Assembly: GCF_001426505.1 (NCBI RefSeq)
Contig: NZ_LMEV01000017.1
Coordinates: 106,971 to 170,970 of the forward strand
Origin: Variovorax sp. Root473
GTDB lineage: Bacteria > Pseudomonadota > Gammaproteobacteria > Burkholderiales > Burkholderiaceae_C
Direction: 5' to 3'
DNA length: 64,000 nt
Positions 26,535 through 36,169 of this stretch are shown piece by piece. The notes beneath the pieces are model-generated. The model searched no databases. It saw only the letters and a program-made list of their open reading frames with translations, and was not told the origin of the DNA. Each line of letters starts with the position of its first letter. The first letter of the stretch is position 1. A program made the position numbers and the translations under genes.

Positions 26535-28556
26535 ATGGCAACCCAATCCCTTCGCGACCGGCCGCGCTGGCAGAAACTGCTGGTGGCCTTCGTGCTGCTG
26601 GTCGTCGCCTTGCTGGCTGCCCTGGCGCTTCTTGTGGCCTTCTTCCCGTGGGACACGCTGCGCGAACCACTCAACCGTTTCGTGAGCGAGAAGACCGGAC
26701 GCAAGTTCGAGGTCACGCGCCGCCTCGACGTCGACCTGGGCTGGAAAGCGGCCACCGTGAATTTCGACGGCGTGGAGTTCGCCAACCCCGCGTGGGCGCG
26801 TGACCCGTACCTGGTGAAGGCCGAGCGCGCGAGCTTCGAGATCCGGCTCTGGCCGCTGATCGACAAGCGGGTGGTCATCCCGCGCCTGGCGCTGACCGCG
26901 CCCACCGTCGGACTGCAGATGGAGCCCGACGGGCGGCGCACCTGGGCCTTTGGCAAGGACACGTCCGACACCGGCACCGTGCCCACCATCGGACTGATCC
27001 AGGTCGACAAGGGCGCCGTCGACTTCCTGGCCACGCATCTGGGCGTCGACGTGCATGCTGATCTCGACTACGACAGCAACCGCGGCGAGTTGCCGCTGCA
27101 CTACCGCATCAAGGGCCGTTACAAGGGCCAGCCCCTCACGGCGAATGGACGCACCGGCAACGTGCTGCAGATCAACGCCGCGGGCGCGCCGCCGTTCCCC
27201 CTCGAAATCGACGCGGCCGCCGGCCAGACGAAGCTCAAGGCCAGCGGCACGGTGGCCCAGCTTGCGGGCTTCGACGGCATCGACGCCAAGTTCCAGATCC
27301 GCGGCCAGACGTTGAGCGCGCTGTACCCGCTGATCGGCGTCGTGCTGCCGCAGACCCCGCCCTACGCACTGAGCGGCGGCCTGCGCAAGCGCGGCAAGCT
27401 CTGGGAGGCTGCGGGGCTCAACGGCCGGCTCGGCCTGTCGGACATCGGTGGCGACATGAGTTTCGACCAGGCCGACAAGGTGCCGCGCCTGTCAGGCACG
27501 CTGCGCTCGCGCGTGATGGACATGGACGACCTCGGGCCATTGATCGGCCTGCCGCCCACGGCGCGTTCCGCCAATGCGGTGGAGGGCGTGGCGCCCGTCG
27601 CCTCGGCCCAGCCCAAGCGCCCGCCCGGCGGCAAGGTGCTGCCGACCAACCCCTTCGACTTCGCGCGGCTGCATGCCATGAACGCCGACGTGGGCTACAC
27701 CGCCGAATCCATCCGCAATGTGCGCCAGATGCCGCTGGACCGCGGCAGCGTCAAGATCAAGCTGACCGACGGGGTGCTGTCGCTCGACCCGCTCGACCTG
27801 GGCGTGGCCAGCGGCAAGCTCGCGGGGGCAATCCGCATCGACGCGAGCAAGACGCCGGCTGACATCCGGGCCTCGCTCGATGTGCGTGGCCTGCGGCTGG
27901 CGCGGCTGATTCCCAAGCTCGAAAGCTCGGGAAACAGCGTCGGCCGGCTCGACGGGCGCATCAACCTGTCGGGTGCCGGCAATTCGGTGGCCAGCTGGCT
28001 CGGCGGCGCATCGGGCGACATGGCCGTGCTGTCGGGGCGCGGCCAGTTCGGCAACCTCATGCCGGTGTTCGCGACGCTGGTGGGCGGCGACATCCTCAAG
28101 TTCCTGCTGCGCGGCGACCGCGACGTGGAACTGCGCTGCGCAGCATTGGCCTTCGACGTGAACAAGGGTGTGATGAACGGGCGCACGCTGGTGCTGGATA
28201 CCACCAATGCCGTCTTTACCGCCACCGGCCGGGCCAATCTCGCGACCGAATCGCTCGACTTCGTGATCCGCCCCGAGCCCAAGGCCCCGAGCATTCTGTC
28301 GCTGCGCACGCCCCTGGTCGTGAGCGGCACCTTCGGCGCCCCGCGCGGCGGCGTCGAGGTGGGCCCGCTGGCCGGCCGTGGTCTCGCGGCGTTGGCGCTT
28401 GGCGCCATCAACCCGCTGCTGGCGCTGGCTGCGACCATCGAGACCGGTCCCGGCGAGAACGCCGACTGCACGGGTGTGCTGGCGCGGGCGAACCGCCCCA
28501 CGACAGGCACTGCCTCGCGCGGCGCAGCGCGGGCCAAGGGCGCGCGTCAGCCTTGA
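26535..28556 (+). CDS. AsmA family protein
   Basis: A 673-residue envelope protein with one N-terminal membrane helix (about 16-36, LLVAFVLLVVALLAALALLV) and a long periplasmic part. AsmA features are the start PLNRFVSEKTGRKFEVTRRLDVDLGW (in parts: RFVSEKTGRKFEV), then FANPAWARDPYLVKAERASF, and the C-terminal AsmA_2 region with GRINLSGAGNSVASWLGGA and a late FVIRPEPKAPSILSLRTPLV (about 578). AsmA-like proteins form lipid-transfer bridges between inner and outer membranes; the cargo here is unknown. It ends with a basic, Ala-rich tail. Confidence 0.88.
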   Translation: MATQSLRDRPRWQKLLVAFVLLVVALLAALALLVAFFPWDTLREPLNRFVSEKTGRKFEVTRRLDVDLGWKAATVNFDGVEFANPAWARDPYLVKAERASFEIRLWPLIDKRVVIPRLALTAPTVGLQMEPDGRRTWAFGKDTSDTGTVPTIGLIQVDKGAVDFLATHLGVDVHADLDYDSNRGELPLHYRIKGRYKGQPLTANGRTGNVLQINAAGAPPFPLEIDAAAGQTKLKASGTVAQLAGFDGIDAKFQIRGQTLSALYPLIGVVLPQTPPYALSGGLRKRGKLWEAAGLNGRLGLSDIGGDMSFDQADKVPRLSGTLRSRVMDMDDLGPLIGLPPTARSANAVEGVAPVASAQPKRPPGGKVLPTNPFDFARLHAMNADVGYTAESIRNVRQMPLDRGSVKIKLTDGVLSLDPLDLGVASGKLAGAIRIDASKTPADIRASLDVRGLRLARLIPKLESSGNSVGRLDGRINLSGAGNSVASWLGGASGDMAVLSGRGQFGNLMPVFATLVGGDILKFLLRGDRDVELRCAALAFDVNKGVMNGRTLVLDTTNAVFTATGRANLATESLDFVIRPEPKAPSILSLRTPLVVSGTFGAPRGGVEVGPLAGRGLAALALGAINPLLALAATIETGPGENADCTGVLARANRPTTGTASRGAARAKGARQP

Positions 28557-28580
28557 ACGAGAGCAGGGGGCGGCGGGCGC

Positions 28581-29345
28581 TCAGGCGCCGGCCTGGGGCC
28601 GCTGCGCGCAGACGCTGCAGTGCGGATCGCGCGAGACGCGCATCGTGTCGAAGCTCGTGCTGCGCCCGTCGAACATCAGCAGCTTGCCCGCCAGCGACGG
28701 CCCGATGCCCGCGAGCAGCTTGAGCGCCTCGCTGGCCTGCAGCGTGCCGATGGTGCCGACGACCGGGCCGAACACGCCGAGCACCGCGCAACGCGTTTCC
28801 TCGAAGCTGGCCTCGGGCGGGAACAGGCAGGCGTAGCAGGGGCAGGTGGTGTCGCGCGTGTCGTACACGCTCAGCTGCCCGTCGAAGCGGATCGCCGCGC
28901 CCGCCACCAGCGGTTTGGCGTGCGCCACGCAGGCGCGATTCACGGCCTGTCGGGTGGCGAAGTTGTCGCAGCAGTCGACCACCACGTCGGCATCGGCCAC
29001 GAGCTGCGAGAGCATCGCTTCGTCGGCGCGCACGGCGTGGGTCTCGATGGCGATGCCCGGGTTGATGTCGCGCATGGCCTGCGCGGCCGATGCGACCTTC
29101 GGCTGGCCGACCCGTGCATGGGCGTGGGCCACTTGCCGCTGCAGGTTGGTGAGATCGACTTCGTCGTCGTCGACCAGCACGATGCGGCCGACCCCCGCTG
29201 CCGCGAGGTACAGCGCCACCGGCGAGCCCAGCCCGCCGGCGCCGATGACGAGCACCCGCCCGGCACTGACGCGTTCCTGGCCGTCGATGCCGAATTCTTC
29301 GAGGAGGATGTGGCGCGAATAGCGCAGCAGGTCGTGATCGTCCAT
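28581..29345 (-). CDS. moeB: Molybdopterin-synthase adenylyltransferase (MoeB/ThiF family)
   Basis: E1-like enzyme that adenylates the C-terminus of a small sulfur carrier (MoaD or ThiS). The 254 residues include RYSRHILLEEFG, the ATP-binding VIGAGGLGSPVALYLAAAGV, DDDEVDLTNLQRQ, and two CxxC pairs (CPCYAC and CSVC) that bind structural zinc. MoeB and ThiF cannot be separated with certainty from sequence alone; the ctpA-moeB pairing is common in betaproteobacteria. The start at 29345 (MDDHDLLRYSRHI) matches the family. It lies 57 bp beyond ctpA in the same direction. Confidence 0.85.
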   Translation of the reverse strand: MDDHDLLRYSRHILLEEFGIDGQERVSAGRVLVIGAGGLGSPVALYLAAAGVGRIVLVDDDEVDLTNLQRQVAHAHARVGQPKVASAAQAMRDINPGIAIETHAVRADEAMLSQLVADADVVVDCCDNFATRQAVNRACVAHAKPLVAGAAIRFDGQLSVYDTRDTTCPCYACLFPPEASFEETRCAVLGVFGPVVGTIGTLQASEALKLLAGIGPSLAGKLLMFDGRSTSFDTMRVSRDPHCSVCAQRPQAGA

Positions 29346-29402
29346 GCGCGCTGCCTGGAACGGTGGCGCGAACCGCACGCAGGGTGCGGCCCGCTCGCCG
29401 GA

Positions 29403-30848
29403 TCAGTTTTCCTTCTTCTCGTCCTTGTTGTCGACGATGACCTGCGTCTTGCTCACGAGCACCGGCTGGCCCTTCAGGCGGTTGAGCGCCTGCACCAGCG
29501 GGAAATCCTTGTCGGTGCCGAACTCGGGCACCTTGCGGTCCTGCGGCGGCTTCTTGGCTTCTTCCTCCAGGCGCTTGCGGGCTTCGTCACGGGCCTTTTC
29601 ACGCTCGGGGTCTTTCACCTCGGGGCCCTGGCCGCTGGCCAGGTGCTTCTCGAGGTCGGCCTCGCGCATGCGCAGGGCGGCAAACGGGCTGCCTTCGGCG
29701 CTTTCGTCGATCAGCACGTTGGGCACGATGCCCTTGGCCTGGATCGAGGTGCCGCTGGGCGTGTAGTAGCGCGCCGTGGTGATCTTCAGGCCGGTGTCGG
29801 GGCCGAGCGGGCGCACGGTTTGCACCGAGCCCTTGCCGAAGGTCTGGCTGCCCATGATGGTGGCGCGCTTGTGGTCCTGCAGCGCGCCGGCCACGATTTC
29901 GCTGGCCGAGGCCGAGCCTTCGTTCACCAGCACCACCAGCGGCACGCTCTTGAGCGCCGCCGGCAGGTTGCGCAGTGGGTCGCCGCCCGAACGGCGCTGG
30001 TAGAACTCGGGCGCCGCCTTGTAGATCGACTTGCTTTCGGCCAGCTGGCCGTCGGTGGTGACCACCGTGACGTTCTCGGGCAGGAAGGCCGCCGACACCG
30101 CCACGGCCGCGTCGAGCAGGCCGCCCGGGTCGTTGCGCAGGTCGAGCACCAGGCCCTTGAGGTTCGGGTCTTCCTTGTAGAGCTCTTCGATCTTCTTGAC
30201 GAAGTCGTCGACCGTGCGCTCCTGGAACTGCGACAGGCGGATCCAGCCGTAGCCCGGCTCGATCATCTTGCCGCGCACCGACTGGGTACGGATTTCCTCG
30301 CGCGTGATCGTGACCGGGAAGGTGCGGCTCTCGTCCTTGCGGAAGATGGTCAGCAGCACCTTGGTGTTGGCCTCGCCGCGCATGCGCTTGACGGCCTCGT
30401 TGAGCGACAGGCCGCGCACGGCGGTATCGTCGATCTTGGTGATCAGGTCGTTCGGCTTCAAACCGGCGCGAAAGGCCGGCGAGCCCTCGATGGGGGAGAC
30501 GACCTTGATGAGGCCGTCTTCCTGCGAGATCTCGATGCCGACGCCGACGAAGCGGCCCGTGGTGCCCTCGCGGAATTCCTTGAAGGACTTCTTGTCGAAG
30601 TACTGCGAGTGCGGATCGAGCCCGGCCACCATGCCCGAGATGGCGTCGGAGATGAGCTTCTTCTCATCGACCGCCTCGACATAGTCGCTCTTGACCATTC
30701 CGAAGACGGCCGCGAGCTGCTGCAGTTCCTCGAGGGGGAGCGGCGCGAGCGAACCTCGCGCGACCGTCTGCAGCGAGACGGTGGTCAGGACGCCAGCAAC
30801 GGCGCCGGCGGCGACCCAGCCGGTGATCTTCAGTTTCTGGCCCATCAT
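29403..30848 (-). CDS. ctpA: S41-family carboxyl-terminal processing protease
   Basis: Periplasmic serine protease with an N-terminal membrane anchor (about 7-28). After a helical segment comes a PDZ domain (about 98-180, FVGVGIEISQEDGLIKVVSP) and the S41 catalytic domain with GYGWIRLSQF, LVLDLRNDPGGLLDAAV, the Ser in NEGSASASEIVAGA (312-316) and Lys339 in QTFGKGSVQTV, the Ser-Lys dyad. The charged tail (EKARDEARKRLEEEAKK) is variable in this family. Length 481. Start codons at 30848 and 30845 are adjacent; I use the first. Likely trims exported proteins or hydrolase regulators of the cell wall. Confidence 0.9.
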   Translation of the reverse strand: MMGQKLKITGWVAAGAVAGVLTTVSLQTVARGSLAPLPLEELQQLAAVFGMVKSDYVEAVDEKKLISDAISGMVAGLDPHSQYFDKKSFKEFREGTTGRFVGVGIEISQEDGLIKVVSPIEGSPAFRAGLKPNDLITKIDDTAVRGLSLNEAVKRMRGEANTKVLLTIFRKDESRTFPVTITREEIRTQSVRGKMIEPGYGWIRLSQFQERTVDDFVKKIEELYKEDPNLKGLVLDLRNDPGGLLDAAVAVSAAFLPENVTVVTTDGQLAESKSIYKAAPEFYQRRSGGDPLRNLPAALKSVPLVVLVNEGSASASEIVAGALQDHKRATIMGSQTFGKGSVQTVRPLGPDTGLKITTARYYTPSGTSIQAKGIVPNVLIDESAEGSPFAALRMREADLEKHLASGQGPEVKDPEREKARDEARKRLEEEAKKPPQDRKVPEFGTDKDFPLVQALNRLKGQPVLVSKTQVIVDNKDEKKEN

Positions 30849-30968
30849 GAGTGAAATGTCCTGTATGTCGACGGCTGTCGAACCAATATACACAGCTTGG
30901 AAGCAAATTGCCTGCCGGGGTTCCACGAAGGGAGCGGCAGGCCGGGTTTTCTTCTTTTGCTTACGCCT

Positions 30969-31712
30969 TCAGCCCTTGCCTTGCGACGCCACCGCGGCGG
31001 CGGCCTTTTCGGCGGCTGCGGCATCGCCCAGGTAGTAGTGGCGCAGGGGCTTGAGGTCGTCGTCGAGCTCGTAGACCAGCGGAATGCCGTTCGGGATGTT
31101 CAGGCCGACGATGGCGTCGTCCGAGATGCCGTCCAGGTACTTCACCAGCGCGCGGATCGAATTGCCGTGCGCGGCCACGACGAGGCGGCGGCCGGTGCGG
31201 ATGGCCGGCGCCATCGATTCGTTCCAGAACGGCAGCACGCGCGCCACCGTGTCCTTCAGGCACTCGGTCAGCGGGATCTGCTCGGGCGAGAGCTTGGCGT
31301 AGCGCACGTCGGAGCGCTCGCTGCGCGGGTCGTCCGCTTCCAGCGGCGGCGGCGGGGTGCTGTAGCTGCGGCGCCAGACCAGCACCTGCTCGTCGCCGTA
31401 CTTCTTGGCGGTTTCGGCCTTGTTCAGGCCCTGCAGGCCGCCGTAGTGGCGCTCGTTCAGGCGCCAGGAATGCACCACGGGCAGCCAGGTGCGGTCGAGT
31501 TCGTCCAGCGTGTGCCAGAGGGTGCGGGTGGCGCGCTTCAGGACGCTGGTGTAGGCCACGTCGAAATCGTAGCCCTCGGCCTTGAGCAGCCGGCCGGCCT
31601 GCTTGGCCTGCTCGACGCCGGTCTCGGTCAGGTCGACGTCGGTCCAGCCGGTGAAACGGTTTTCGAGATTCCAGGTCGATTCGCCGTGGCGGATCAGTAC
31701 CAGTTTGTGCAT
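30969..31712 (-). CDS. gpmA: 2,3-bisphosphoglycerate-dependent phosphoglycerate mutase
   Basis: Interconverts 3- and 2-phosphoglycerate in glycolysis and gluconeogenesis. The 247 residues start [20 protein letters not shown], where His9 is the phosphorylated residue, and include [27 protein letters not shown] and the second His in [16 protein letters not shown]. The C-terminal Ala/Glu-rich tail is longer than needed. It is divergent from the rhodanese gene by 72 bp. Confidence 0.95.
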   Translation of the reverse strand: MHKLVLIRHGESTWNLENRFTGWTDVDLTETGVEQAKQAGRLLKAEGYDFDVAYTSVLKRATRTLWHTLDELDRTWLPVVHSWRLNERHYGGLQGLNKAETAKKYGDEQVLVWRRSYSTPPPPLEADDPRSERSDVRYAKLSPEQIPLTECLKDTVARVLPFWNESMAPAIRTGRRLVVAAHGNSIRALVKYLDGISDDAIVGLNIPNGIPLVYELDDDLKPLRHYYLGDAAAAEKAAAAVASQGKG

Positions 31713-31751
31713 GTCGGAGGCCTTTGGAAGCGCGTGGGAAAACCAGCATTC

Positions 31752-31757
31752 TAAAAT
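31752..31757 (+). promoter_or_regulatory. Candidate -10 element of the rhodanese-grxC operon
   Basis: TAAAAT 28 bp before the GTG at 31785, in the gap divergent from gpmA. The -35 match is weak. Inference from position and the -10 type seen elsewhere in the window. Confidence 0.3.
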
Positions 31758-31784
31758 CCCGGGTTTGCCATCCAAGGAACCCCC

Positions 31785-32201
31785 GTGAAATTGATCGAAT
31801 TCGTCACCGCGAACTGGATGCTGATCCTGATGGCGCTCACTTCGGGCGGCATGCTGGCCTGGCCGATGCTCCGCGGTGCGGGCGGTGGCACGCTCACGGC
31901 CCAGGGCGCCGTGCAGCTCATCAACCGCGAGCGCGCGGTGCTGGTCGACGTGCGCGAACCCGAAGAGTTCGCCGGTGGCCACATGATTGGCGCCAAGAAC
32001 GTCCCGCTGAACCAGCTCGAAGAAAAGCTGACCGGCGCGGTCAAGAACAAGAACGTGCCGCTGCTGCTGGTATGCGCCACTGGCGCCCGCGCCCAGCGCG
32101 CCGTGGCCACGGCCAAGAAGCTCGGTTACGAGCAGGCCCAAGCGGTGGCTGGCGGGCTCAAGGCCTGGAAAGAGGCTAACCTGCCGGTTGAAAAGGCCTA
32201 A
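31785..32201 (+). CDS. Membrane-anchored rhodanese-like protein (YibN type)
   Basis: A 138-residue protein with an N-terminal transmembrane helix (about 9-27, [15 protein letters not shown]) and a rhodanese domain: [20 protein letters not shown] and the active-site loop [12 protein letters not shown] with the sulfur-accepting Cys. It starts with GTG. The order rhodanese-grxC-secB-gpsA is the same as yibN-grxC-secB-gpsA in E. coli, so it is the yibN counterpart. It may handle sulfane sulfur or support membrane protein work; no reaction is proven. Confidence 0.88.
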   Translation: MKLIEFVTANWMLILMALTSGGMLAWPMLRGAGGGTLTAQGAVQLINRERAVLVDVREPEEFAGGHMIGAKNVPLNQLEEKLTGAVKNKNVPLLLVCATGARAQRAVATAKKLGYEQAQAVAGGLKAWKEANLPVEKA

Positions 32202-32222
32202 CTCTTCCCCAAGGTACAGCGT

Positions 32223-32483
32223 ATGCAAGCCGTCAAGATGTACACCACCGCGTTCTGCCCGTATTGCACGCGTGCCAAGCAGATCCTCAAGGCCAAGGGT
32301 GTCGAGCAGATCGAAGAGATCCGCATCGACACCGACCCGCAGGCCCGCACCACCATGATGGAAATCACCCAGCGCCGCACGGTGCCGCAGATCTTCATCG
32401 GCGACACCCACGTGGGCGGCTGCGACGACCTGCAGGCCCTCGACAGCCGCGGCGGCCTCGTCCCGCTCCTGCAAGGCGCCTGA
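32223..32483 (+). CDS. grxC: Glutaredoxin 3
   Basis: An 86-residue glutathione-dependent thiol oxidoreductase. The redox motif is CPYC ([15 protein letters not shown], residues 13-16 region), with [22 protein letters not shown] carrying the cis-Pro and glutathione-binding GG. It is the standard GrxC length. It lies 21 bp after the rhodanese gene and is followed by a possible terminator before secB. Confidence 0.95.
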   Translation: MQAVKMYTTAFCPYCTRAKQILKAKGVEQIEEIRIDTDPQARTTMMEITQRRTVPQIFIGDTHVGGCDDLQALDSRGGLVPLLQGA

Positions 32484-32553
32484 TCCCCGTGCGGCCGGGC
32501 GTCACGAAAGTGCGCGGGCCGTCGGGCGATAATCGTTCGTTCCTCCATCTGCA

Positions 32554-32591
32554 GCCCGCTGCGGGACCTTCTCCCCGGCGGGCATTGTTTT
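32554..32591 (+). terminator. Candidate terminator or attenuator before secB
   Basis: Outer arms GCCCGC (32554-32559) and GCGGGC (32578-32583), inner arms GGGA and TCCC, then ATTGTTTT. It lies 71 bp after grxC and 20 bp before the secB ATG. It may end the rhodanese-grxC transcript or act in the secB leader; a GATAAT at 32528-32533 could be a secB -10 element upstream of it. Confidence 0.45.
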
Positions 32592-32610
32592 GATCCTCGA
32601 AAGTTCAGCC

Positions 32611-33075
32611 ATGGCCGACCAGCAAGCCCAAGATCCCGTGTTCCAGATCCAGCGCGTCTACCTCAAGGACCTGTCGCTCGAGCAACCCAACTCGCCCGCG
32701 ATCCTGCTGGAGCAGACGCAGCCGACCGTCGACATCCAGCTCGGCGTGGACGCCCAGCCCGTGGCCGACGGCATCTTCGAGATCACCGTGTCGGCCACCG
32801 TGCAGACCAAGATCGAAGACCGCACCGTGTTCCTTGTCGAAGCCAAGCAAGCCGGCATCTTCGAGATCCGCAACCTGCCGGAAGACCAGATGGGCCCGAT
32901 CCTGGGCATCGCCTGCCCGCAGATCGTCTACCCGTACCTGCGCGGCAACGTGGCCGACGTGATCCAGCGCGGGGGCTTCCCGCCCGTGCACCTGGCCGAA
33001 ATCAACTTCCAGGCCATGTACGAGCAGCAGCAAGCCCAGGCCGCCGGCCAGGCTGCCCCCACCCTGGCCCAGTAA
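32611..33075 (+). CDS. secB: Protein-export chaperone SecB
   Basis: Cytoplasmic tetrameric chaperone that holds preproteins unfolded and delivers them to SecA. The 154 residues contain [64 protein letters not shown] (in parts: [20 protein letters not shown]) and a Gln/Ala-rich tail. ATG 32611 gives the canonical start. It lies 28 bp before gpsA. Confidence 0.97.
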   Translation: MADQQAQDPVFQIQRVYLKDLSLEQPNSPAILLEQTQPTVDIQLGVDAQPVADGIFEITVSATVQTKIEDRTVFLVEAKQAGIFEIRNLPEDQMGPILGIACPQIVYPYLRGNVADVIQRGGFPPVHLAEINFQAMYEQQQAQAAGQAAPTLAQ

Positions 33076-33103
33076 ACCGGCCGCACGACGCCGCCAGCGC
33101 ACG

Positions 33104-34138
33104 ATGAAGATCTGCGTTCATGGCGCCGGTGCCTGGGGCACGGCCGTCGCAGTCAACGCGGCGGCCCGCCACGAGGTCACGCTGTGGGCGCGCGATGCCG
33201 CCCAGGCCGACGCCATGTCGGCTGCGCGTGAAAACACCCGCTACCTTCCCGGGCTGGCCCTGCCGGCCTCGCTGGCCGTGCGCGCGGGCGACATCGCCCA
33301 GGCGCAGGCCGGGGTTGACCTTGTCATCGTGGCCACGCCCATGGCTGCCCTGCGCGAACAGCTGCTCGCCCTGCGCGGCACCAGCGCCCAGGTGGCGTGG
33401 CTGTGCAAGGGCGTCGAGCCCGCGCTCGATGCCTCTCCCACCGCCTACGGCCTGCTCGCCCACGAGATCTGGGCCCAGGTGGCACCTGAACTGAAGGCGG
33501 GCGTGCTCAGCGGCCCCAGCTTTGCGCAGGAGGTCGCCGAAGGGCGCCCGACCGCGCTGGTGGCCGCCAGCCCGCACACCAGCGTGCGCGATGCGCTGGT
33601 CGATGCCTTCCATGGCCCGGCCCTGCGCGTGTACGCCAACGACGACATCGTTGGTGTCGAAGTCGGCGGCGCCGTGAAGAACGTGCTCGCCATCGCCACC
33701 GGGCTGTGCGACGGCCTCGCGCTCGGGCTCAACGCCCGCGCGGCGCTGATCACCCGCGGCCTGGCTGAAATGACCCGCTTCGGCCTGGCGCTCGGCGCCC
33801 GCGCCGACACCTTCATGGGCCTGTCGGGCCTGGGCGACCTCGTGCTGACCGCCACCGGCGATCTCTCGCGCAACCGCAAGGTCGGGCTGCTGCTGGCCCA
33901 GGGCCGCACGCTCGCGCAGGCCGTCGATTCGCTGGGCCACGTGGCCGAGGGCGTGTACTGCGCCCGCACCGTGGTGCAGCGCGCGCGCGGCCTGGGCATC
34001 GAGATGCCCATCGCCGAAGGCGTGGTCGCGCTGCTCGACGGCCAGGTGAGCCCGCGCGACGCCGTCGCGGCGCTGACCGGGCGCGACCCGGTGCCGGAGT
34101 CGGTTCAATCCGGTCCGGCCGGCCGCCTTTCCTCCTAA
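33104..34138 (+). CDS. gpsA: NAD(P)H-dependent glycerol-3-phosphate dehydrogenase
   Basis: Reduces dihydroxyacetone phosphate to sn-glycerol-3-phosphate for phospholipid synthesis. 344 residues: the NAD(P)-binding motif is [13 protein letters not shown] (residues 5-17), then [31 protein letters not shown], the catalytic Lys in [17 protein letters not shown], and [22 protein letters not shown] short Ser-rich tail is species-specific. It is followed by nadC after 20 bp, so one transcript may run secB-gpsA-nadC-nadA. Confidence 0.96.
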   Translation: MKICVHGAGAWGTAVAVNAAARHEVTLWARDAAQADAMSAARENTRYLPGLALPASLAVRAGDIAQAQAGVDLVIVATPMAALREQLLALRGTSAQVAWLCKGVEPALDASPTAYGLLAHEIWAQVAPELKAGVLSGPSFAQEVAEGRPTALVAASPHTSVRDALVDAFHGPALRVYANDDIVGVEVGGAVKNVLAIATGLCDGLALGLNARAALITRGLAEMTRFGLALGARADTFMGLSGLGDLVLTATGDLSRNRKVGLLLAQGRTLAQAVDSLGHVAEGVYCARTVVQRARGLGIEMPIAEGVVALLDGQVSPRDAVAALTGRDPVPESVQSGPAGRLSS

Positions 34139-34158
34139 GAAAACAGAATTCCAGAGAC

Positions 34159-35037
34159 ATGAGCCCTCGCTTTGATTTCTCGGCGTCGGCCGTCGCCGCG
34201 CTGGCCGAGTCCGACGTCGCCCGCGCCCTGCAGGAAGACGTCGCCGACGGCGACCTGACCGCCTCGCTGGTCGATGCGTCCCGCACCGCCCATGCCCGCG
34301 TGCTCGCGCGCGAAACCGCCGTCGTGTGCGGCGCGCCCTGGGTCGAGGCCACCGTGCGGCGGCTCGATCCGCAGGCGCGCATCACCTGGCTGTGCGGCGA
34401 GGGCGAACGCTGCGTCGCCGACCAGCCCGTGCTCGAAATCGAAGGCGGCGCCCGCGCGCTGCTGACAGCCGAGCGCACCGCGCTCAACTTCCTGCAGCTG
34501 CTGAGCGCTGTCGCCACCAAGACCGCTGTGTACGCCGACGCCGTGAAGGGCACGCGCGCCCGCATCGTCGACACCCGCAAGACCCTGCCGGGCCTGCGCC
34601 TGGCGCAGAAGTACGCCGTGCGCACCGGCGGCGGGCTGAACCACCGCATCGGCCTGTACGACGCGGTGCTCATCAAGGAAAACCACATCGCCGCAGCGGG
34701 CGGTGTCGCCGCCGCCCTGCGCGCGGTGGCGCCCGTGGCCGCGCAGGCGGCTTTCGTCGAGGTCGAGGTCGAGACCCTGGCCCAGCTGCAGGAAGCGCTG
34801 GACGCCGGTGCCCGCATGGTGCTGCTCGACAACATGGACCTGCCCACGCTGCGCGAAGCCGTGCGCATCAACGACGCGATGGGCGACGACCGCAAGGCCG
34901 TGCTCGAGATCTCGGGCGGCGTCACGCTTGACGGCCTGCGCGCCCTGGCCGAGACCGGTGTCGACCGGATCTCGGTCGGCGCGTTGACCAAGGACGTGAA
35001 GGCCATCGACTACTCGATGCGTTTCCTGACCCACTGA
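34159..35037 (+). CDS. nadC: Nicotinate-nucleotide pyrophosphorylase (carboxylating)
   Basis: Converts quinolinate and PRPP to nicotinate mononucleotide, third step of NAD synthesis from aspartate. 292 residues, the standard length. Visible motifs: ALQEDVADGDLTASLVD at the N-terminus, ERTALNFLQLLSAVATKT, RIVDTRKTLPGLRLAQKYAV, GGGLNHRIGLYDAVLIKENH, and DRISVGALTKDVKAIDYSM. nadA starts six bases after its stop. Confidence 0.96.
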   Translation: MSPRFDFSASAVAALAESDVARALQEDVADGDLTASLVDASRTAHARVLARETAVVCGAPWVEATVRRLDPQARITWLCGEGERCVADQPVLEIEGGARALLTAERTALNFLQLLSAVATKTAVYADAVKGTRARIVDTRKTLPGLRLAQKYAVRTGGGLNHRIGLYDAVLIKENHIAAAGGVAAALRAVAPVAAQAAFVEVEVETLAQLQEALDAGARMVLLDNMDLPTLREAVRINDAMGDDRKAVLEISGGVTLDGLRALAETGVDRISVGALTKDVKAIDYSMRFLTH

Positions 35038-35043
35038 ACCGCC

Positions 35044-36159
35044 ATGACGACCGCTTCCGTCATCGATGTTGACTACGAACAGCCCGCGCAAGGTGCGGTC
35101 TGCGACACGCGCCACGCCTGGGCCCGTGTGCCCCCCGAGCCTTCGCCCGATGAACGCGTCGCGCTGAAGGACCGCATCCGCCGCCTGCTGCGCGAGCGCA
35201 ACGCGGTGATGGTGTCGCACTTCTACGTGCACCCCGACCTGCAGGACCTCGCCGAGGAAACCGGCGGCATCGTGAGCGATTCGCTCGAGATGGCGCGCTT
35301 CGGCCGCGACCACGCCGCCACCACGCTGGTGGTGTCGGGCGTGCGCTTCATGGGCGAGACCTCGAAGATCCTCTCGCCCGAAAAGCGCGTGCTGATGCCC
35401 GACCTGGACGCCAACTGCTCGCTCGACCTGGGCTGCCCGGTCGACGCCTTCAGCGCCTTCTGCGACGAGCATCCCGACCGCACCGTGGTGGTCTACGCGA
35501 ACACCAGCGCGGCCGTGAAGGCGCGCGCCGACTGGCTCGTCACCTCCAGCTGCGCGCTCGACGTGGTGAACGCGCTGCATGCGGCCGGCCAGAAGATCCT
35601 CTGGGGCCCCGACCGCCACCTGGGCGACTACATCCGCCGCCAGACCGGCGCCGACATGGTCAGCTGGAATGGCGCGTGCATCGTGCACGACGAGTTCAAG
35701 GCGCTCGAACTCGAGCTGCTCATGAAGGCGCACCCGAAGGCCAAGGTGCTGGTGCACCCCGAGTCGCCCTCGGATGTGATTGCGCTGGCGCATGCCGTGG
35801 GTTCCACCTCGGCCATCCTGAACGCGGCGCAACGCTTCGACGCGACCGAGTTCATCGTCGCCACCGACACCGGCATGCTGCACAAGCTGCGCACGCTGAA
35901 CCCCGGCAAGACCTTCATCGAAGCGCCCACAGCGGGCAATGGCGGCACCTGCAAGAGCTGCGCGCACTGCCCGTGGATGGCGATGAACGGGCTGGTCGAG
36001 CTCGCGAATGCGCTGGAGACCGGCGCGGGCGAGATCCACGTCGATCCGGCGCTGGGCGTGCGCGCGCGCGTGCCGATCGATCGGATGCTGGCGTTCACGG
36101 CTGGGCTGAAGAACGGACAGGCGCCTGGCAGCCTGGTCGCCGGCATCGGCGCGGCCTGA
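35044..36159 (+). CDS. nadA: Quinolinate synthase
   Basis: [4Fe-4S] enzyme that condenses iminoaspartate with dihydroxyacetone phosphate to quinolinate. 371 residues. Likely cluster Cys lie in [12 protein letters not shown], in SSCALDVV and in [13 protein letters not shown]. The motifs [34 protein letters not shown] and [19 protein letters not shown] are standard. It follows nadC directly; the partner oxidase nadB is about 3 kb downstream on the other strand. Confidence 0.96.
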   Translation: MTTASVIDVDYEQPAQGAVCDTRHAWARVPPEPSPDERVALKDRIRRLLRERNAVMVSHFYVHPDLQDLAEETGGIVSDSLEMARFGRDHAATTLVVSGVRFMGETSKILSPEKRVLMPDLDANCSLDLGCPVDAFSAFCDEHPDRTVVVYANTSAAVKARADWLVTSSCALDVVNALHAAGQKILWGPDRHLGDYIRRQTGADMVSWNGACIVHDEFKALELELLMKAHPKAKVLVHPESPSDVIALAHAVGSTSAILNAAQRFDATEFIVATDTGMLHKLRTLNPGKTFIEAPTAGNGGTCKSCAHCPWMAMNGLVELANALETGAGEIHVDPALGVRARVPIDRMLAFTAGLKNGQAPGSLVAGIGAA

Positions 36160-36169
36160 CCGGCGGCGG

